Assembly: GCA_033439265.1 (NCBI GenBank)
Contig: JAVTVX010000012.1
Coordinates: forward strand, 2,593,001-2,657,000
Direction of reading: 5' to 3'
Length of the DNA stretch: 64,000 nucleotides
From: Dillenia suffruticosa
Taxonomy: Eukaryota; Streptophyta; Magnoliopsida; Dilleniales; Dilleniaceae
Shown in pieces: positions 14,265 through 26,282 of this stretch; the first letter of the stretch is position 1; the number at the start of each line of letters is the position of its first letter. The notes beneath the pieces were generated by a model. That model saw only the letters and a program-made list of their open reading frames with translations, had not been told where the DNA came from and ran no database searches. Position numbers and translations under genes: made by a program.

Positions 14265-15181
14265 ACATTTCCGTATAGGACAGGAAAAGGTGATACTTCA
14301 TTTTTGTTCTATTCAAAGCCACATGGCTCAATTTTTCCGTCCTCTCTTTCCCATTTGTTATTAATGTCTTTTATCTGCAGGCCTGCTCTACAGCTACCTG
14401 GTGCCAGCAAACCTATTGTGGCAGTAAGATTTTGCTCACTAACTTTCTGTTTTCGGGGATCAAACCCAGGTACATTGTTTTTTCATTGTTGTGGAAGAGT
14501 GGAAATATGGTAGGTTTTATTAGGATCTAAACTTGTTTACCTGTGAGCAGCTGCATTCTTTAAACTTCCCTATCGCCTCATTTTTGCGGTTGCTACTTTG
14601 AATTCTTTGTACATATATGACACGGAGAGCATTCCTCCAATTGCAATCTTGGCTGGTCTTCACTATGCAGCAATTACGGACATTGCATGGTAGAATTTCT
14701 CCTTTTGTCCATTGCCCACTGTGCTCTTATGATTGATTGTGGATGATTTCTAGGCTTCTGATTGGCTTTCACATTTTGCTATTTGTAGGTCGCCTGATGC
14801 CAAATATTTGGCTTTATCCTCTCAGGATGGTTACTGTACTATAGTAGAGTTTGAGAATAACGAGCTGGGAACACCCTTTGCATCACCAGGTTTGCTTTGA
14901 TCATTTGAAGATCTTAGTTCTATTATATTTGTTAAAGTTAGTACCATTCATCTGCTTCAGGTGTTGCAGAAGCTAAGACCAATGAGAATAAGAGCCCTGT
15001 CATTAATGTACCTGATGACACTGAGGTCAAAGTAGCTGCAGCTGTGGGTGTCACGGCAGACTGCAAAAAAGTACAGGTAGGAAAAACTGAAGTGAAAGTT
15101 ACATTACCAACCTCAGCTACAACCCCCGTCTCAACTAAGCCAGCCAAGAGGCGAATAACTCCGATGGCAATGAACCCATAG
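11990..15181 (+). CDS. FAS2: Chromatin assembly factor 1 subunit FAS2, WD40 protein (12 exons, 453 aa)
   Basis: Middle subunit of CAF-1, the chaperone that deposits histone H3.1-H4 on newly replicated DNA in the nucleus. Exons: 11990-12103, 12290-12401, 12746-12772, 12863-12935, 13274-13377, 13458-13669, 13752-13848, 14008-14080, 14381-14469, 14551-14689, 14789-14889, 14961-15181 (sum 1362 nt). The start [20 protein letters not shown] and WD repeats such as [15 protein letters not shown] and [10 protein letters not shown] match the FAS2/p60 family, as does the C-terminal [11 protein letters not shown]. Introns 5 (13378) and 8 (14081) begin with GC (AAG|GCAAG), not GT; all others are GT-AG. 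A (GA)n tract ends one base before the start codon. Length is slightly below Arabidopsis FAS2. The conserved blades look complete, so the gene should be functional. Confidence 0.95.
14191..14267. repeat. (TC)n(AC)n microsatellite in FAS2 intron 8
   Basis: A compound microsatellite of about 23 CT units followed by about 14 AC units, inside the intron that starts with a GC donor. It is likely length-polymorphic. Confidence 0.9.
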
Positions 15182-16564
15182 CCACATGGTTGTATAGGCA
15201 AAGCAAAGAACCTGTTCAGCATACATAATGCCCGAGAACCAAGAAAACTCACAGCCAAACTGAAGCAGAAATTTTGGTGGCAACATGTGCAAATTCGAAT
15301 GCATATAACTGCAGTTGAGTCATCAGATATTGATATGCTGATTCTGCAGTCTGCGCCAGTACTGCACTTTGAAGATTTCCTTGCTATTGATGTGATGTTC
15401 TGTTCATAATATCCCTGTTTGGTTTGGGCAGTACTAGTAATGTTGTAATATTAGTGGCTCTATGGCACCATATGTTGAGGGATTCAAAATGAAAAAAAAA
15501 ATGAAAACCGGTATTTTGGTAAAAAATTCAGGAGAATTCATTCACGTTACGGCTATGCAAGTTAAATGATCCATACTTCAAAGATTAGCTCTCTTATCAC
15601 CAAAAAGAAAATAAATTAGTAAAATGAGCAACAGGGAGAAGTGCCTGGTTTCCATGTATTATCCTGACATGTTAACTTTTTAGTGATAATTATATTTTAT
15701 TTCATTTTATTTTTTTATGATAACGTTAAGTTTTTGAATAACAACTGTTGCAGTTGAATCATAATTTTATATTTTTTAATAAAATTTTTGATTGATAATT
15801 TTAAGACTCAGACTGCAACGTTTAGTCCTTAACCCTAATAAGGAAGTATGTTTGGGGGTTTTGGAGAGAAGAAAAGATTAGTTAAGAGAGAGAAGGAAAG
15901 AAGAGAAAAGTTATATCCAATATTATGGATACCCGCAATTCCGCCCTATGAACTCTCTTAACCTGTCATTTCCTAAACCATTTAAGGCTACAGATGATTT
16001 TCTGCACTACTTGATGTAATCTAATCAGTTCATTATTGCCCGAATGTTCTGTATTTCTTTATTAAAGTAATGATCTGAAAGGTCGTACCCTTCCCACCGC
16101 ATAGTTGTATGTAGTGTCCAAACAAATGGAATTGATTAGCCATTTCGAATTGATGACTGATATTTATAGCTTTAATTCCCCTATTTTCACATCTGCACAC
16201 AATGCAATAAGACATTTATCCCTATTTGCATTAAGTCGCTATTAGCATCATAGATGCTGCTTTGAGTGCCGGAAATAGTCTTTGATTAAACAGACTGTGG
16301 ATGACTTTGAGGACATTAATGACCAGTGGTGATGATTAAGGTCCCATTGTCTACATTCTTAGCAGCTTTCTTTTTCTTGCTCTTTTGTGTAACATCTTGC
16401 TTCACCATTCAATGCCATCGAAATCGATAATTTTCAATCCATCAAGTTGATACAGGTAAGGCAAAGATACAGAAACTCATTTAGGTCTTACTTATATTAA
16501 GCTGTCATATTTTTATTGCTTGCAGATTCAAGCACGGAGTCGTACAGTTTCCGGTTGCCGTATG
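15182..16564. other. Intergenic between converging FAS2 and TED7-like genes
   Basis: It holds the 3' untranslated regions of both genes. No additional coding frame, RNA gene or transposon was recognised. Confidence 0.5.
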
Positions 16565-17260
16565 CTAAAGATGGTAATGACCGGACTTGGAAGAGGATGC
16601 TTTACTACCGATAAGAGCTTGAGTGTGGTGTGCAAACAGACCAGCATGTGGACCTTCACTGATTTTCTCATTCTTCTTGATTGCTTCCTGAACATGCACA
16701 TCATCTTCTATTTGAAGTGCTTTTACTTCTGCACCATGAGGACCTGGTATGATGATTGCCTTGAGTTTCAAATGCTCATCAATGTTTATTGCCTCAGTCT
16801 CTTGAATTGCCTTCTTTTTCTTTTTAATGAAGCAGCAAAAAGCGATAGATAGGATTGCGAGAAAGAAGAGACCAAGTGATACAAAGACAATAATTATAAC
16901 AGTGTGGTGCCCCGGAGGAGGTGGAGGTGGTAGAGTGGGGACAACATGTGGTGGTGGAGGAAATATAGGATGCGGATGGGGTGGTGGCGGTGGCGGGATT
17001 GATGCAGGAGGAGGTGGAGAAGGAAAATGGTGGGGTGGTGGAGGCACAGGGAATGCGGGTGGAGGTGGTGAAGGAAAATGGTGAGGTGGCGGAGGCACAG
17101 GGAATGCTGGTGGAGGTGGTGAAGGAAAATAGTGAGGTGGTGGAGGCACAGGGAACGCTGGGGGAGGTGGTGGTGTCATTTTAGGAGGGGATGGCACATG
17201 ATGCGATGGCGTGGGAGGTGACCAGGGGTAGTAGTTGTTATAGTTTGTTGGAGGAGCCAT
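16565..17260 (-). CDS. Proline-rich membrane protein, TED7-like (231 aa)
   Basis: A single-exon gene. Residues 1-115 are a Pro-rich, His-rich ectodomain built from repeats like PSPPPPAFPVPPPPHHF, similar to extensin-type walls. One transmembrane helix follows (about 120-145, HTVIIIVFVSLGLFFLAILS), then a Lys-rich stop-transfer (KKKKK) and an acidic-to-basic cytosolic tail containing INIDEHLKLKAIIIPGPHG. That tail is the mark of the TRACHEARY ELEMENT DIFFERENTIATION-RELATED 7 family, whose members bind the secondary-wall cellulose synthase complex during xylem formation. No signal peptide was seen. The repeats are near-identical DNA units of roughly 60 bases, so copy number may vary between alleles. 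An alternative reading as a truncated extensin-like kinase is unlikely, because there is no kinase domain. Confidence 0.85.
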   Translation of the reverse strand: MAPPTNYNNYYPWSPPTPSHHVPSPPKMTPPPPPAFPVPPPPHYFPSPPPPAFPVPPPPHHFPSPPPPAFPVPPPPHHFPSPPPPASIPPPPPPHPHPIFPPPPHVVPTLPPPPPPGHHTVIIIVFVSLGLFFLAILSIAFCCFIKKKKKAIQETEAINIDEHLKLKAIIIPGPHGAEVKALQIEDDVHVQEAIKKNEKISEGPHAGLFAHHTQALIGSKASSSKSGHYHL

Positions 17261-18857
17261 CTTTGTTGCAGAAAAGCGTAGAAAGTTGATGAAATGATTT
17301 GTGCAATATTGAGGGATGGAAATTGTTGTAAGTTCTCATGTCCATTTGTAGTAATGCTGGAGGTGAGATTGAATTGGCCTATGCCATGTCTTCAAAGTTA
17401 CAAATAACTTGGCTGTCATGCCAAGTTTTTGCAAAGGTGTCGTTGATTGCATTGAAAAACACCTTTAAACATTTTTATAATTAATAATCTTTCTTTCTTG
17501 TAGGTTCTTTCTGTTAAAAATAAGCAGAAAATGATTAATGCTCCTGCTGATTTCAGAAATCTGAACAGGGTCTATTGTAGGCTCATTCTCTATGATCTAA
17601 ACTGACCGTTCAGGTTCTTCCACATTTTAGCATTAGCTGATTCTGATTCTTCACATTATGAGTTATTATTATTATTATTATTTTAAATTTATTCTGTCGA
17701 TTCAATGGTTGTACTAACAATTCACCTAACCCAGGTGATTTGTCTTAATCAATAAGGCCTCGCTCCATGCTAAAGACCGGCTCGACCCATGTAGAATATA
17801 TGACTTTATGCTTCAATTTATGTCTTTATGGAAATTTAAGATATTTGTATGACTTTTTTATCCGTTCCGAGGTTGTCTCGTATACTGACAAGGCTCTGCT
17901 GGAGAGGCGACATAGAACCCAAACAGATTTATGGTCCATGCAAATGGCATGTCTTTTGTTGTATTTAACAATGAATACTGCTCATGTTGTACAAATAAGC
18001 CAGAAATATCTGAACAAAACTAAGGCACTCCCAAGAAAGAAATATGAAAATGAAAGGAAAATCTTTAATCATCTTTTTGCTATTTTCTCATGTAATCAAT
18101 AACAATGACCTTTACATCAAGTTGACCAAAAGAATCAGCTACATCTCGAGGCATTCAGCCCCTTCACCCTTACAAAAAAAGGGAAAAAAGAATGACATCA
18201 GCTTCTGTTACATGACTTGTATCTTCCATATTCTGTAATTTTTTTTCCCAAACATTTTCTCTTTGAAAGTTCCTGAAAAGAATTCTGCTACAGCTGGGAA
18301 GAATAAGAAGTGAGAAAATGTCCCCATGTCAGATCTAGTTTAGTTCAAAACCCGCACTGAACAAATATGATGGTCAGACAGAAGCATCAGTTTACAGAAA
18401 CATGAATGTGAGGAAAAACTCTCTCCATCTACCTGTCCTACAAAGGAAAAATGTGAGGGGGGGGGAGCAAAGAAACATAGTGTTTGTTCTACAGGGGTGG
18501 GCAGAATAAATAGTGCTACATGCTAGATAACAAGGTAACAGTTATCAAATGCAGTTGCAAGAGGTTCGGAAAGATTTGTAACTAAAAACAGATCAATGGA
18601 CTTGGGAGTACTTAATTGAACCTGCTAGAATGGAACAGTTTAAAGTCGAAGCAAGGGATGAGAAAAGAGATGGAATAAGATTGTGAGGAAAAGATAGAAG
18701 GCAATCCAGTAAGAAATGATGGAACTAAACAAACCGGGAAATCATGTAAGTATCAGAATGAAGCTTTATCAAGAGACAAAAAAATCGTATAGTTTCGTAA
18801 TATAAAAACCAGAAAGATATAGATCTTACTTGATCACCACCTGCGTGGGATAACAAG
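17261..18857. other. Intergenic; TED7-like promoter and TBL 3' region
   Basis: No gene seen. It contains an (ATT)n run near 17660-17685 and a G-run at 18458-18466. The 18240-18857 part, read on the minus strand, is the likely 3' untranslated region of the TBL gene. Confidence 0.5.
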
Positions 18858-20846
18858 TCAAGAAACAGCATCCAGATGTGAAAGGAAAATTTCATTCCAT
18901 GCATCAGGCACTCCAGGAAGACACCAGTGGCTACAATCAGGAACAGATGGATTGTCACTCCGGCTACCTACATGTGCATCACTTCGGAAAGCTGACATAG
19001 AAGTTATTTGCAGAACTGTTACAGGAACTGTCATATTCTTGACCACCTCCAGTATGGTGTCTGTAAATAGATTCTGATCCTTCCCAGTTATTTCAGACAT
19101 GGGGAATTGGGTCACATTGCAAATTCTATGCCTTTGATCACTGACCCAAAAACAAAACCACAATCAAATCTAATATTGAAATGAATAAAGTGCAAAAGGA
19201 AAGTGCTAGAACCATATAATACAGAACAAATTAGAGAAGGAAATGGATCCCCAGTGATATGCTTGCAATGCCCATTTCTTAAAATCTCCAATAGTAGTAA
19301 TAAATAATAAATCGAAGTGAGATGAGGGCAGGTCTGCTATGGAGAATATGGCAAACATGATGATCAAGAGCTGAGGTGGTATATTTTGGGAAGGCAGGTG
19401 AGATTTGCATTAATCCTTTGGTAATGTTACCCATACTCTTCACCCAATTCAGATAATAGATTATTATGGCTTGTCACTGTTGGGAAAAATGAGCAGCCTC
19501 AGTATACTCAGGTACTGTGAGATCTGAAGGCATAAAATTTATGGCATTAACCCCACAGTAAGGTGCAACGAGCATGGATCTTAAAAATCTATCAGAGGTC
19601 ATACAAGCCTCTATGTAGCAGAATATCATGTCAATCATATTGCAATTTATGATAATAATAATAAAAAAATACCTCCAATGAGACAGCTCAAAGGTTCGGA
19701 AAAAGACACGTGTCCTATTGGCATCAATTGTGGTCTCTATCCATGATGACCATGTATCTAGTGCTGATCTGAAGGCTGTTGGAATTGACATTCCAAGCTG
19801 CACTGAATCACCCACCTGGAAATAGCAACCCCTGTTGAAAACAGTTCAATGGAACTTCTAAGAAAGAAATAGAAAGAGATTTGGAGTACTATTCTTTATG
19901 GGGCCAATTAAAGTGGAAAAGAACTTGAACTTGCATCAAACAAATCCTATCTTCGGAACTGTCAATGTGGATTTATATAAAAAGATGGATCAGATCAGAC
20001 TATTAATAGATTAACTTACACATCAAAAAGCTTCCCAAGCACCCACCACTGTCCAGTATTAAATATCAGAAAATCTGAATTGATCCACTCCCTGCTAATA
20101 TCATCTAAAATATCTAGCTTTAGCGTTGATTTAACCCTCCGTGGTACATGTTTAGGTGCTCCACCAGGCTGCACTAGGAAAACTGAACGGAAGAACTCAA
20201 TCGTGAAGTTAAATGAACTGAACCTTACACCAAGAAATCTGATCTGTTTGGTAATCTTGTTTCCATTGAGTTCATAAACACTACTTTTATTTTCCACCCC
20301 TGACAGAAGCAAACATATCAAAGACTCCCATTGAGTTCTACTCATCGAGTCCCCCACAAAGACTACCCTTTTGCTTCGAAGCCTTTCCAACACGTTCTGG
20401 ACATTAAACCTTGCAATTTTGCAGTTCTTGGGTTTCCATTTCCATTTAAGATAACTGTCATCCTTTCGGCCATTTCCTAAGCAATTGAATCCCTGCTCTA
20501 CAAATGGACATTCCGAAGCATTGTACAATGGGTAACTATCATCCAGAACCCAGTTTCCATCAGAAACATCACAATGGCTAGTAGAATGATTCGAGTTGGA
20601 GACTCCATACCCATTAAACATTACGTCAAGATTCATAAAGTAGTAGGGATACCCACAAATAATGGCCACGAGAAAAGATGATAAAGTACCGGTTACAATA
20701 AGCACAGATACCCATCGTGATGACACCACAGTGGTCTTCTGCACATGTCTTGGACTGACCACACCCAAGGTCCTTTGATTCAGGGATGTATTCCGACTCA
20801 AAGATGCAGTTCTGTTCAAGGACTTACTCCTATTGAAAGTACTCAT
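18858..20846 (-). CDS. Trichome birefringence-like protein, wall polysaccharide O-acetyltransferase family (3 coding exons, 422 aa)
   Basis: Golgi type-II membrane protein of the TBL/DUF231 family; characterised members transfer acetyl groups to xylan, mannan or pectin. Coding exons, in transcript order: 20846-20020, 19831-19673, 19140-18858 (sum 1269 nt, GT-AG). One transmembrane helix lies at about residues 45-67. The catalytic GDS block is GDSMSRTQWESL at about 165, and the partner DxxH block is DCSHWCLPG near the C-terminus. FLGVRFSSFNFTIEFFRSVF and GQWWVLGKLF resemble TBL6-type members, but the exact paralogue and substrate cannot be fixed. The chosen start is MSTFNRSKS; the frame is open further upstream, but that part looks like a 5' leader with an acceptor (TTTCTTTCAAG). 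A non-coding first exon probably lies near 21470-21610. Confidence 0.92.
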
Positions 20847-22915
20847 CTTCTCAATCACCCACACAAGAAGCAAAACTAACATTCCACCTTGAAAGAAAAT
20901 TACCTGGTAAAGATCCCACAAAGCCCACTCGACAAAGTATCTCAAAACCTAGGAACAATGAGCTCGCACAAAAGTACATATTAAATCCCATTTATCATCC
21001 CAATAGCAATATCACATAGGCTTTTTCTAGGACATATATCCACTTTTACAAAAAATCAACAAAACCCATCATAGGAAACCTAGTAACTTAAAATGGACAT
21101 CATTAATCAAACAATTCAGCATATCAACCACCTTGAAATATCTGAATCATATGTTGTAGCATAGTACTCGATACCCTTTAATAAAAATCTAAAACCCATA
21201 AAAAATCATACCAAGAATTACATTTTCAAATCCATAACCTCATCGAATGAATTCAGGACATTAATATCAACCGGTGAATTCAATCCCAGAAGCATATCAG
21301 GTTATGACTTGATTGCTTAACATAATCGCCTTAATGGAAGCCAGCCCAATAACCAAAATATGGATTTACAAAGATATTGGATAAGATTTCAGCCAAATAA
21401 CACCAATAACAGAATCTTAAGATATCATCAGAGAAAGAAAATGGCCGAGAAATTTTGAAAAATGTACCGAATATTCACCAATACATGATGTTCGATCATA
21501 AGTATAGAAAATGAAGACCCAGTTCAGCGAGAGAGAGGCAGAGATTTGGGAGATGGAGATCGGAAGTGGTTGAGAGCAAGTGACGGGAGAGAGAGCGAAT
21601 GGAGCCAACTATGTATTTGTACTGTGCAAAATAATTTCCTTGCTCTCAAGGTCAAGAGCTCACCATTTATTTTTGTTAATTTTGTTTATTTATTTATTTA
21701 AATAATGGTGAGATTTTTAAATTCTCCCTCATTAATGAGATAATGTTTGTTAATGAAGACTAGTCACTACTTAGACCCAAAATAAAAAATCATAATTAAA
21801 TTTAAAATTTATTTAATACAAAACAAAAAAATATAATAAAAATCAAAATCTAATTTCTATTTTCTTTTTAATCTAATCAATCAGATACAATAATAAATTA
21901 ACAACTTCACATATTTAATTCAAAAAATTATTTTTTTTAATAAGATGTGGGTTAATTGACATGGCTTTATTAATCCATCCTCGATTATAAATTGGACTAT
22001 TCAATTTTTATTTAATTTATGTTATTATGGAGGATGGTATAATCAAAATGAATTGAATAAAAAATAAGTGTGGTTTTTATTATGACACGTGTCATTTTAA
22101 GGGAAAAAAAAGATCTTATTAGATTTTAATAACTTTGTTCAGACAAATACCCTCTTTTATCCATTGCTATTATTTTTTTTTATCCAATATTGGGAGGGAA
22201 TTTCTCCTCCACACACCTAATAATTGTATACCTTACGCCCCAACTTCAATTCTTTTCTTTTTGTTATATAAAAATTTAAATTTAGGATTTTTAGATTGAA
22301 AGAGAAAGATTTATACCATTAAACTGTTTTTTTGGAAACACCCCAACTTCAACTCTACAACCATATTAATTGAAATTTTTTATGTCGGGTGAGAGAGATC
22401 TTTAAAGTGATTTTTAAGAGAAAGTTTAGTGATCACAGTTTATTTTCTCAATTCGATAATTTCAAATTCAAATACATACAAAAATAAAAAAAGGGAGATC
22501 TTTCAAGTGGCTCAAGGATGTTTGGACATTGGAATTTTGATAAATGTTTTTTTAGTTCTATTATTTTAAATAATGTGAAGTTGTTATGTAAGGGGATTTT
22601 AACATTAGACTAAACAAACTCATTCAATCTGAGCCCAACCCATTTGAAATTAATCTCCCAGTGAAAGCCCAGTCCACGCCTATGCGGTTCTATATTTTGT
22701 CTCTGAGGAGTCGCCCAAAAAAAAAAAAAAATCTCATACATATAATTCTAAGAACTATATTTTTAAATAGTACTTATTCCTTAAAAATTATAGTTTTTAT
22801 TTTCACAAAATTTTAATTTTAATTTATATATTTTAATTCATTCATCTGTTATAAATTTTTAATTTTATTGTTACAGTTAATGCTAAGATTTTAGTTTCTC
22901 TCTTAACAATGGATG
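20847..22915. other. TBL 5' region and intergenic AT-rich sequence
   Basis: A plausible minus-strand leader exon ends at about 21470 with a GTACAT donor. From 21650 to 22915 the sequence is AT-rich, with no gene. Bases 22262-22335 share a word block (ataaaaatttaaat...agatttata) with the insert at 5743-5810 inside the ADH fragment. Confidence 0.45.
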
Positions 22916-22923
22916 TTTCGTTG

Positions 22924-23567
22924 CAGGGGTGATCATAGTTCCAAAATTGTCGGTTTCGGTTATGAAATCGTCAATTCCGATTCATCATCCACTAAAATTG
23001 AAACCGAGCCACATATAGATGATTCCTGTTCTGGTTCCTCAGTGGTTTGGTTCCGGTTCGAACAATTTAAAATCGAAATTTATTCATTATCTTGATTGAT
23101 TTGTGTTAATTTAGATTGACTTATGTTTAAGTTTTGATTAGACTCAAATTTTGCGGGTCTCGACTTTTCACTTAAATCGATTTGTTTGTTTTATACAACT
23201 TTTCAAATGAAACATACCCATCAAAACATATTTGGTTAATAATTTTATATCACCAAATGAAAAAAAATGTATATTATCTTATAATTACAATATATTATAT
23301 ATTTAATTCTTTATTTTTATAATTAAAAAAATAAAGAAAATGATTTGATATTAATTTATACAAATTAAATTGCCTATGTAAAAATTGTCTGGTTCTCGCT
23401 CCCGATTTAGATTTCTGTTTTTAAAAGTTGAAAACCCGAGCCGAACCATAAGTCTATGGTTCTGGTTTTGGTTTTTAAATCGAAACCAAAAAGACGGTTT
23501 CGATTCAATTTTTGAATTAACGGTTTCATTTCAATTCACAATTCAAATTGCACCGTGATCACCCCTA
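22924..23567. mobile_element. hAT-type non-autonomous element (644 bp) with TIRs and 8-bp TSD
   Basis: The left end reads CAGGGGTGATCA and the right end is its near-complement TGATCACCCCTA. The flanks TTTCGTTG (22916-22923) and CTTCATTG (23568-23575) match at 6 of 8 positions, as expected for an aged 8-bp hAT target-site duplication. The interior is rich in GGTTTCGGTT/AACCGAAACC-like words and AT-rich filler, with no transposase frame. It is therefore a MITE-like, non-autonomous hAT derivative. The decayed TSD suggests an old insertion. Confidence 0.8.
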
Positions 23568-23575
23568 CTTCATTG

Positions 23576-24793
23576 TGAATTGCTTCATCTTTTAATCATG
23601 TTCTTGGACAAAAAGGGAGGAGGGGTTAAACATTTGACATACTAATTAATTGGAGGAAAAATAGGGAATTAATAGGTTTTAACCTGAAATTAATAGATTT
23701 AAACTAGAATTAGGGATATATTAAGTAAAAATCAAGCTGAACTCCCCCTAATGGGTCGGATGGGGTTTGGGTTTTATGCAACATTTAGAGCAAACTGAAT
23801 TTAAAAATTTTTAAATTGAAAGTGTTTTGGGTTTTAACTTTTAAAATTGATATCAGAGTTTTGAGTTTTATCATTTCTTAGCTACCTAGCATATTACTCA
23901 TTTTTAGACCGATTTCTATTTTATTTTTTTTTAAATCGTTTCTTTTGAATCTTTTGTCTTTGTTTTTTTTTTTTTTTCTGAAAAAGAATTGAAAAATTAT
24001 AATATGCTTACAACTTAAAAAGGAATTATCTAGTGGACATCCAGTTTACTCAATGTTAAAATTATAATATTTTCCTTTTTTCCTTATTTTTTTTTTTAAA
24101 AAAATCCCAATAATGGAACATCAACTTGATAATTAGCATTGCCAGCTCAGAAATTTGATAGAAAAAAATTTAAAGTTGTATGGTAAAATTAAAAAAATCA
24201 GATGAATTATATGCAATCCAATCCCCTTCCAAGAATAATTTAGTATCCATTGCAAAATCTCTAGTTCCAAAATTTTTATGAAAAGCACTATTTTTCATGA
24301 TAAGTACCGTATTATTATTATTCCAAAAAATAGAAATTATGATATTGATTTCAATGGTATGAATTTTTCTACACAAGGAATTAATTTGGCCAGAAAAGGG
24401 CAGAAAACCATGACCCCTTTGATTTTTTAATGAAAAAAAATCAAAATGATATAAAATAAATAGCATATACCCTTCAATAATTAATTGGGTAATTTTATTT
24501 TTATTTTTGGGGGTTTTAAATACTCTAAAATAATGATGGATGGTGGTCATATCTACCCACTTGATCAAATAAAGGCAAAAACTATATATTATATTCTTTC
24601 ATTTTACTAATAATCTATACAATATATTACATGTAACAGACCACACAAAGACGACCACACATACTATTATATGATAAAATATAGAAAGAGACTAACGTCA
24701 TAGGGTTTGATTCCCGGAGAAGAGTCTCTGCCAAACACACTTTCCGGCTAAACATACAACAGCCTTTCACAGACGCTTGTTTCCATAATTATA

Positions 24794-24847
<54 letters not shown>

Positions 24848-24982
24848 ATATGGTATATGCTACATAATGAAAAACATATACGTAAAATAATGATATTTGT
24901 ACGTAACCGAAGCAAACCGTTATGATTATTCTCATTGCCTCTAAGTCAACAAAATCCTAACCAACACTCCTTCACCTCACAT

Positions 24983-25024
<42 letters not shown>

Positions 25025-25133
25025 ACACAATCATTTCACATTCTTTTTTTCCAGTAAACGCTAAGGTTGCACAAAGAAAAAATGTACACAGTATTTTCTT
25101 GACTAATTATTAAAACCAATAAGCAACCTAATT
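23576..25133. other. HEC3 3' flank, AT-rich, no gene seen
   Basis: It contains T-rich runs, a (CT)n(AT)n tract at 24801-24847 and a (CT)n tract at 24987-25021. A 132-codon minus-strand frame at 24170-24568 has the composition of AT-rich non-coding DNA and no motif. Confidence 0.5.
24801..25021. repeat. Two microsatellites: (CT)n(AT)n and (CT)n
   Basis: Tracts at 24801-24847 (about 14 CT then about 9 AT units) and 24987-25021 (about 17 CT units), both downstream of the HEC3 stop codon. Confidence 0.9.
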
Positions 25134-25916
25134 TTACCTCATCTTCATGGAAAACCCGAATCCCGAGGTCGATGGTGGGCCTAGGGAAGACGACGATGAC
25201 GTGGCGGTGGTGGCTGTGGAGGAGCCGATGGTGGTGTTAACGTTATACATTAACCCTCCAAAACTTGGAGGTGGTTGTTGTTGTTGAGGATGAATATTAT
25301 TTGACTGAAGTTGTCTGATTTGTCTTTTCAAAAATTTTACGTAGAGAATGGCTTCATCCAGCATGGAAGCTATGTCCATTTTAGTCCCACCAGGGACAAG
25401 TCTTTGTAGGATTCGGATTTTTTCACTTATTTTCTCTCTCCTGTGTCGGGCTGCGACGCTTTGCGGGTCATGGCTGATCCGTACGTTGCGCCTTTTGGGC
25501 TTGCGGATGGTGGAGGGATCTATGTCCACCGGCTGCATAGCTGCGATCTTGTACATCATCTCTTTCATGGCACCTAGTTCTAATTCTTCTTCTTCTTCTT
25601 CTTCTTCTTCTTCTTCCTCTTGCTCTTCTTTTTCTAGATATTCTTGCTCTTGATCTACCTGTAGTATTTGGTTGTTTCCCACTAGATGATCATGAGTACC
25701 AAAGATGTCGAACCTTGAACAAGTGGGTGTTGTTTGGAGTTTTGAGGAGGATGATGATGATGAAACATGGGGGTTTTGAAAAGGGTAAGTGGTGGTAGTA
25801 GGCCAAATTGATGAATCAAACTGAATTTGTTCATGGAGGATTTGGTTTTGATCTACGGTGGACATGAGATCAGCAGACCAGTTGTTGCTTGTGAACTTTT
25901 GGCGATTGATATCCAT
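25134..25916 (-). CDS. HEC3: bHLH transcription factor HECATE3-like (260 aa)
   Basis: A nuclear bHLH regulator of the HECATE group, which in Arabidopsis controls transmitting tract, stigma and gynoecium development with SPATULA. It is a single exon. The N-terminal half is low complexity (Ser run near 52-58, Glu run near 98-112). The HEC-specific block [16 protein letters not shown] is followed by [19 protein letters not shown], the basic/HLH region (about 150-205, with [16 protein letters not shown] and LVPGGTKMD) and a Gln/Pro/Ser-rich tail. The basic region lacks the Glu of the canonical E-box code at the usual place, as is usual for HEC proteins. The Glu run is an in-frame trinucleotide repeat (25585-25620) and may vary. 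GA-rich tracts sit immediately upstream. HEC3 is preferred over HEC1/2 because of the [12 protein letters not shown] wording. Confidence 0.93.
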   Translation of the reverse strand: MDINRQKFTSNNWSADLMSTVDQNQILHEQIQFDSSIWPTTTTYPFQNPHVSSSSSSSKLQTTPTCSRFDIFGTHDHLVGNNQILQVDQEQEYLEKEEQEEEEEEEEEEEELELGAMKEMMYKIAAMQPVDIDPSTIRKPKRRNVRISHDPQSVAARHRREKISEKIRILQRLVPGGTKMDIASMLDEAILYVKFLKRQIRQLQSNNIHPQQQQPPPSFGGLMYNVNTTIGSSTATTATSSSSSLGPPSTSGFGFSMKMR

Positions 25917-25941
25917 GACAAAAGAGAGCTTTGGAGGGATG

Positions 25942-25942
<1 letters not shown>

Positions 25943-25991
<49 letters not shown>

Positions 25992-26195
25992 GGGAGAGAG
26001 GGAGAGAGGGAGGGAGGGAGGGAGGGAGAGAGGAGGGGGCGAGAGAGAGAATCTCTAATCTGTTTAATCTTTGAGAGGTTTGATATTAAGTAAGAAGGGT
26101 TCCCATAAAACGTGAGACATTATTGAAATCATTATCCTGTATAAGAAGAAAGATAAGGCAAGTCCTGGACGGCTATGACGTATAACTAAGTTGAA

Positions 26196-26269
<74 letters not shown>

Positions 26270-26282
26270 GACAGAGAGAGAG
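25943..26282. repeat. Two long GA tracts upstream of HEC3
   Basis: Bases 25943-26050 are (GA)n grading into GGGA-rich repeats, and 26199-26282 are about 35 near-perfect GA units. On the HEC3 sense strand they read as CT. The first starts 27 bases upstream of the start codon and so probably lies in the leader. Such tracts are potential sites for BPC-type GAGA-binding factors. Confidence 0.85.

Noticed and set aside
20847-20945. N-terminal extension of the TBL protein (MRYFVEWALWDLYQ...)
   Set aside because: The stretch contains a plausible intron acceptor (TTTCTTTCAAG) and is not part of TBL family N-termini; MSTFNRSKS is the better start.
22913-23095. 60-codon frame with FGYEIVNSDSSS
   Set aside because: It lies across the end of the hAT-type element and is not a transposase or any known domain.
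24170-24568. 132-codon minus-strand frame
   Set aside because: The composition is Phe/Ile/Asn/Lys-rich, as in any AT-rich DNA, and it has no family motif.
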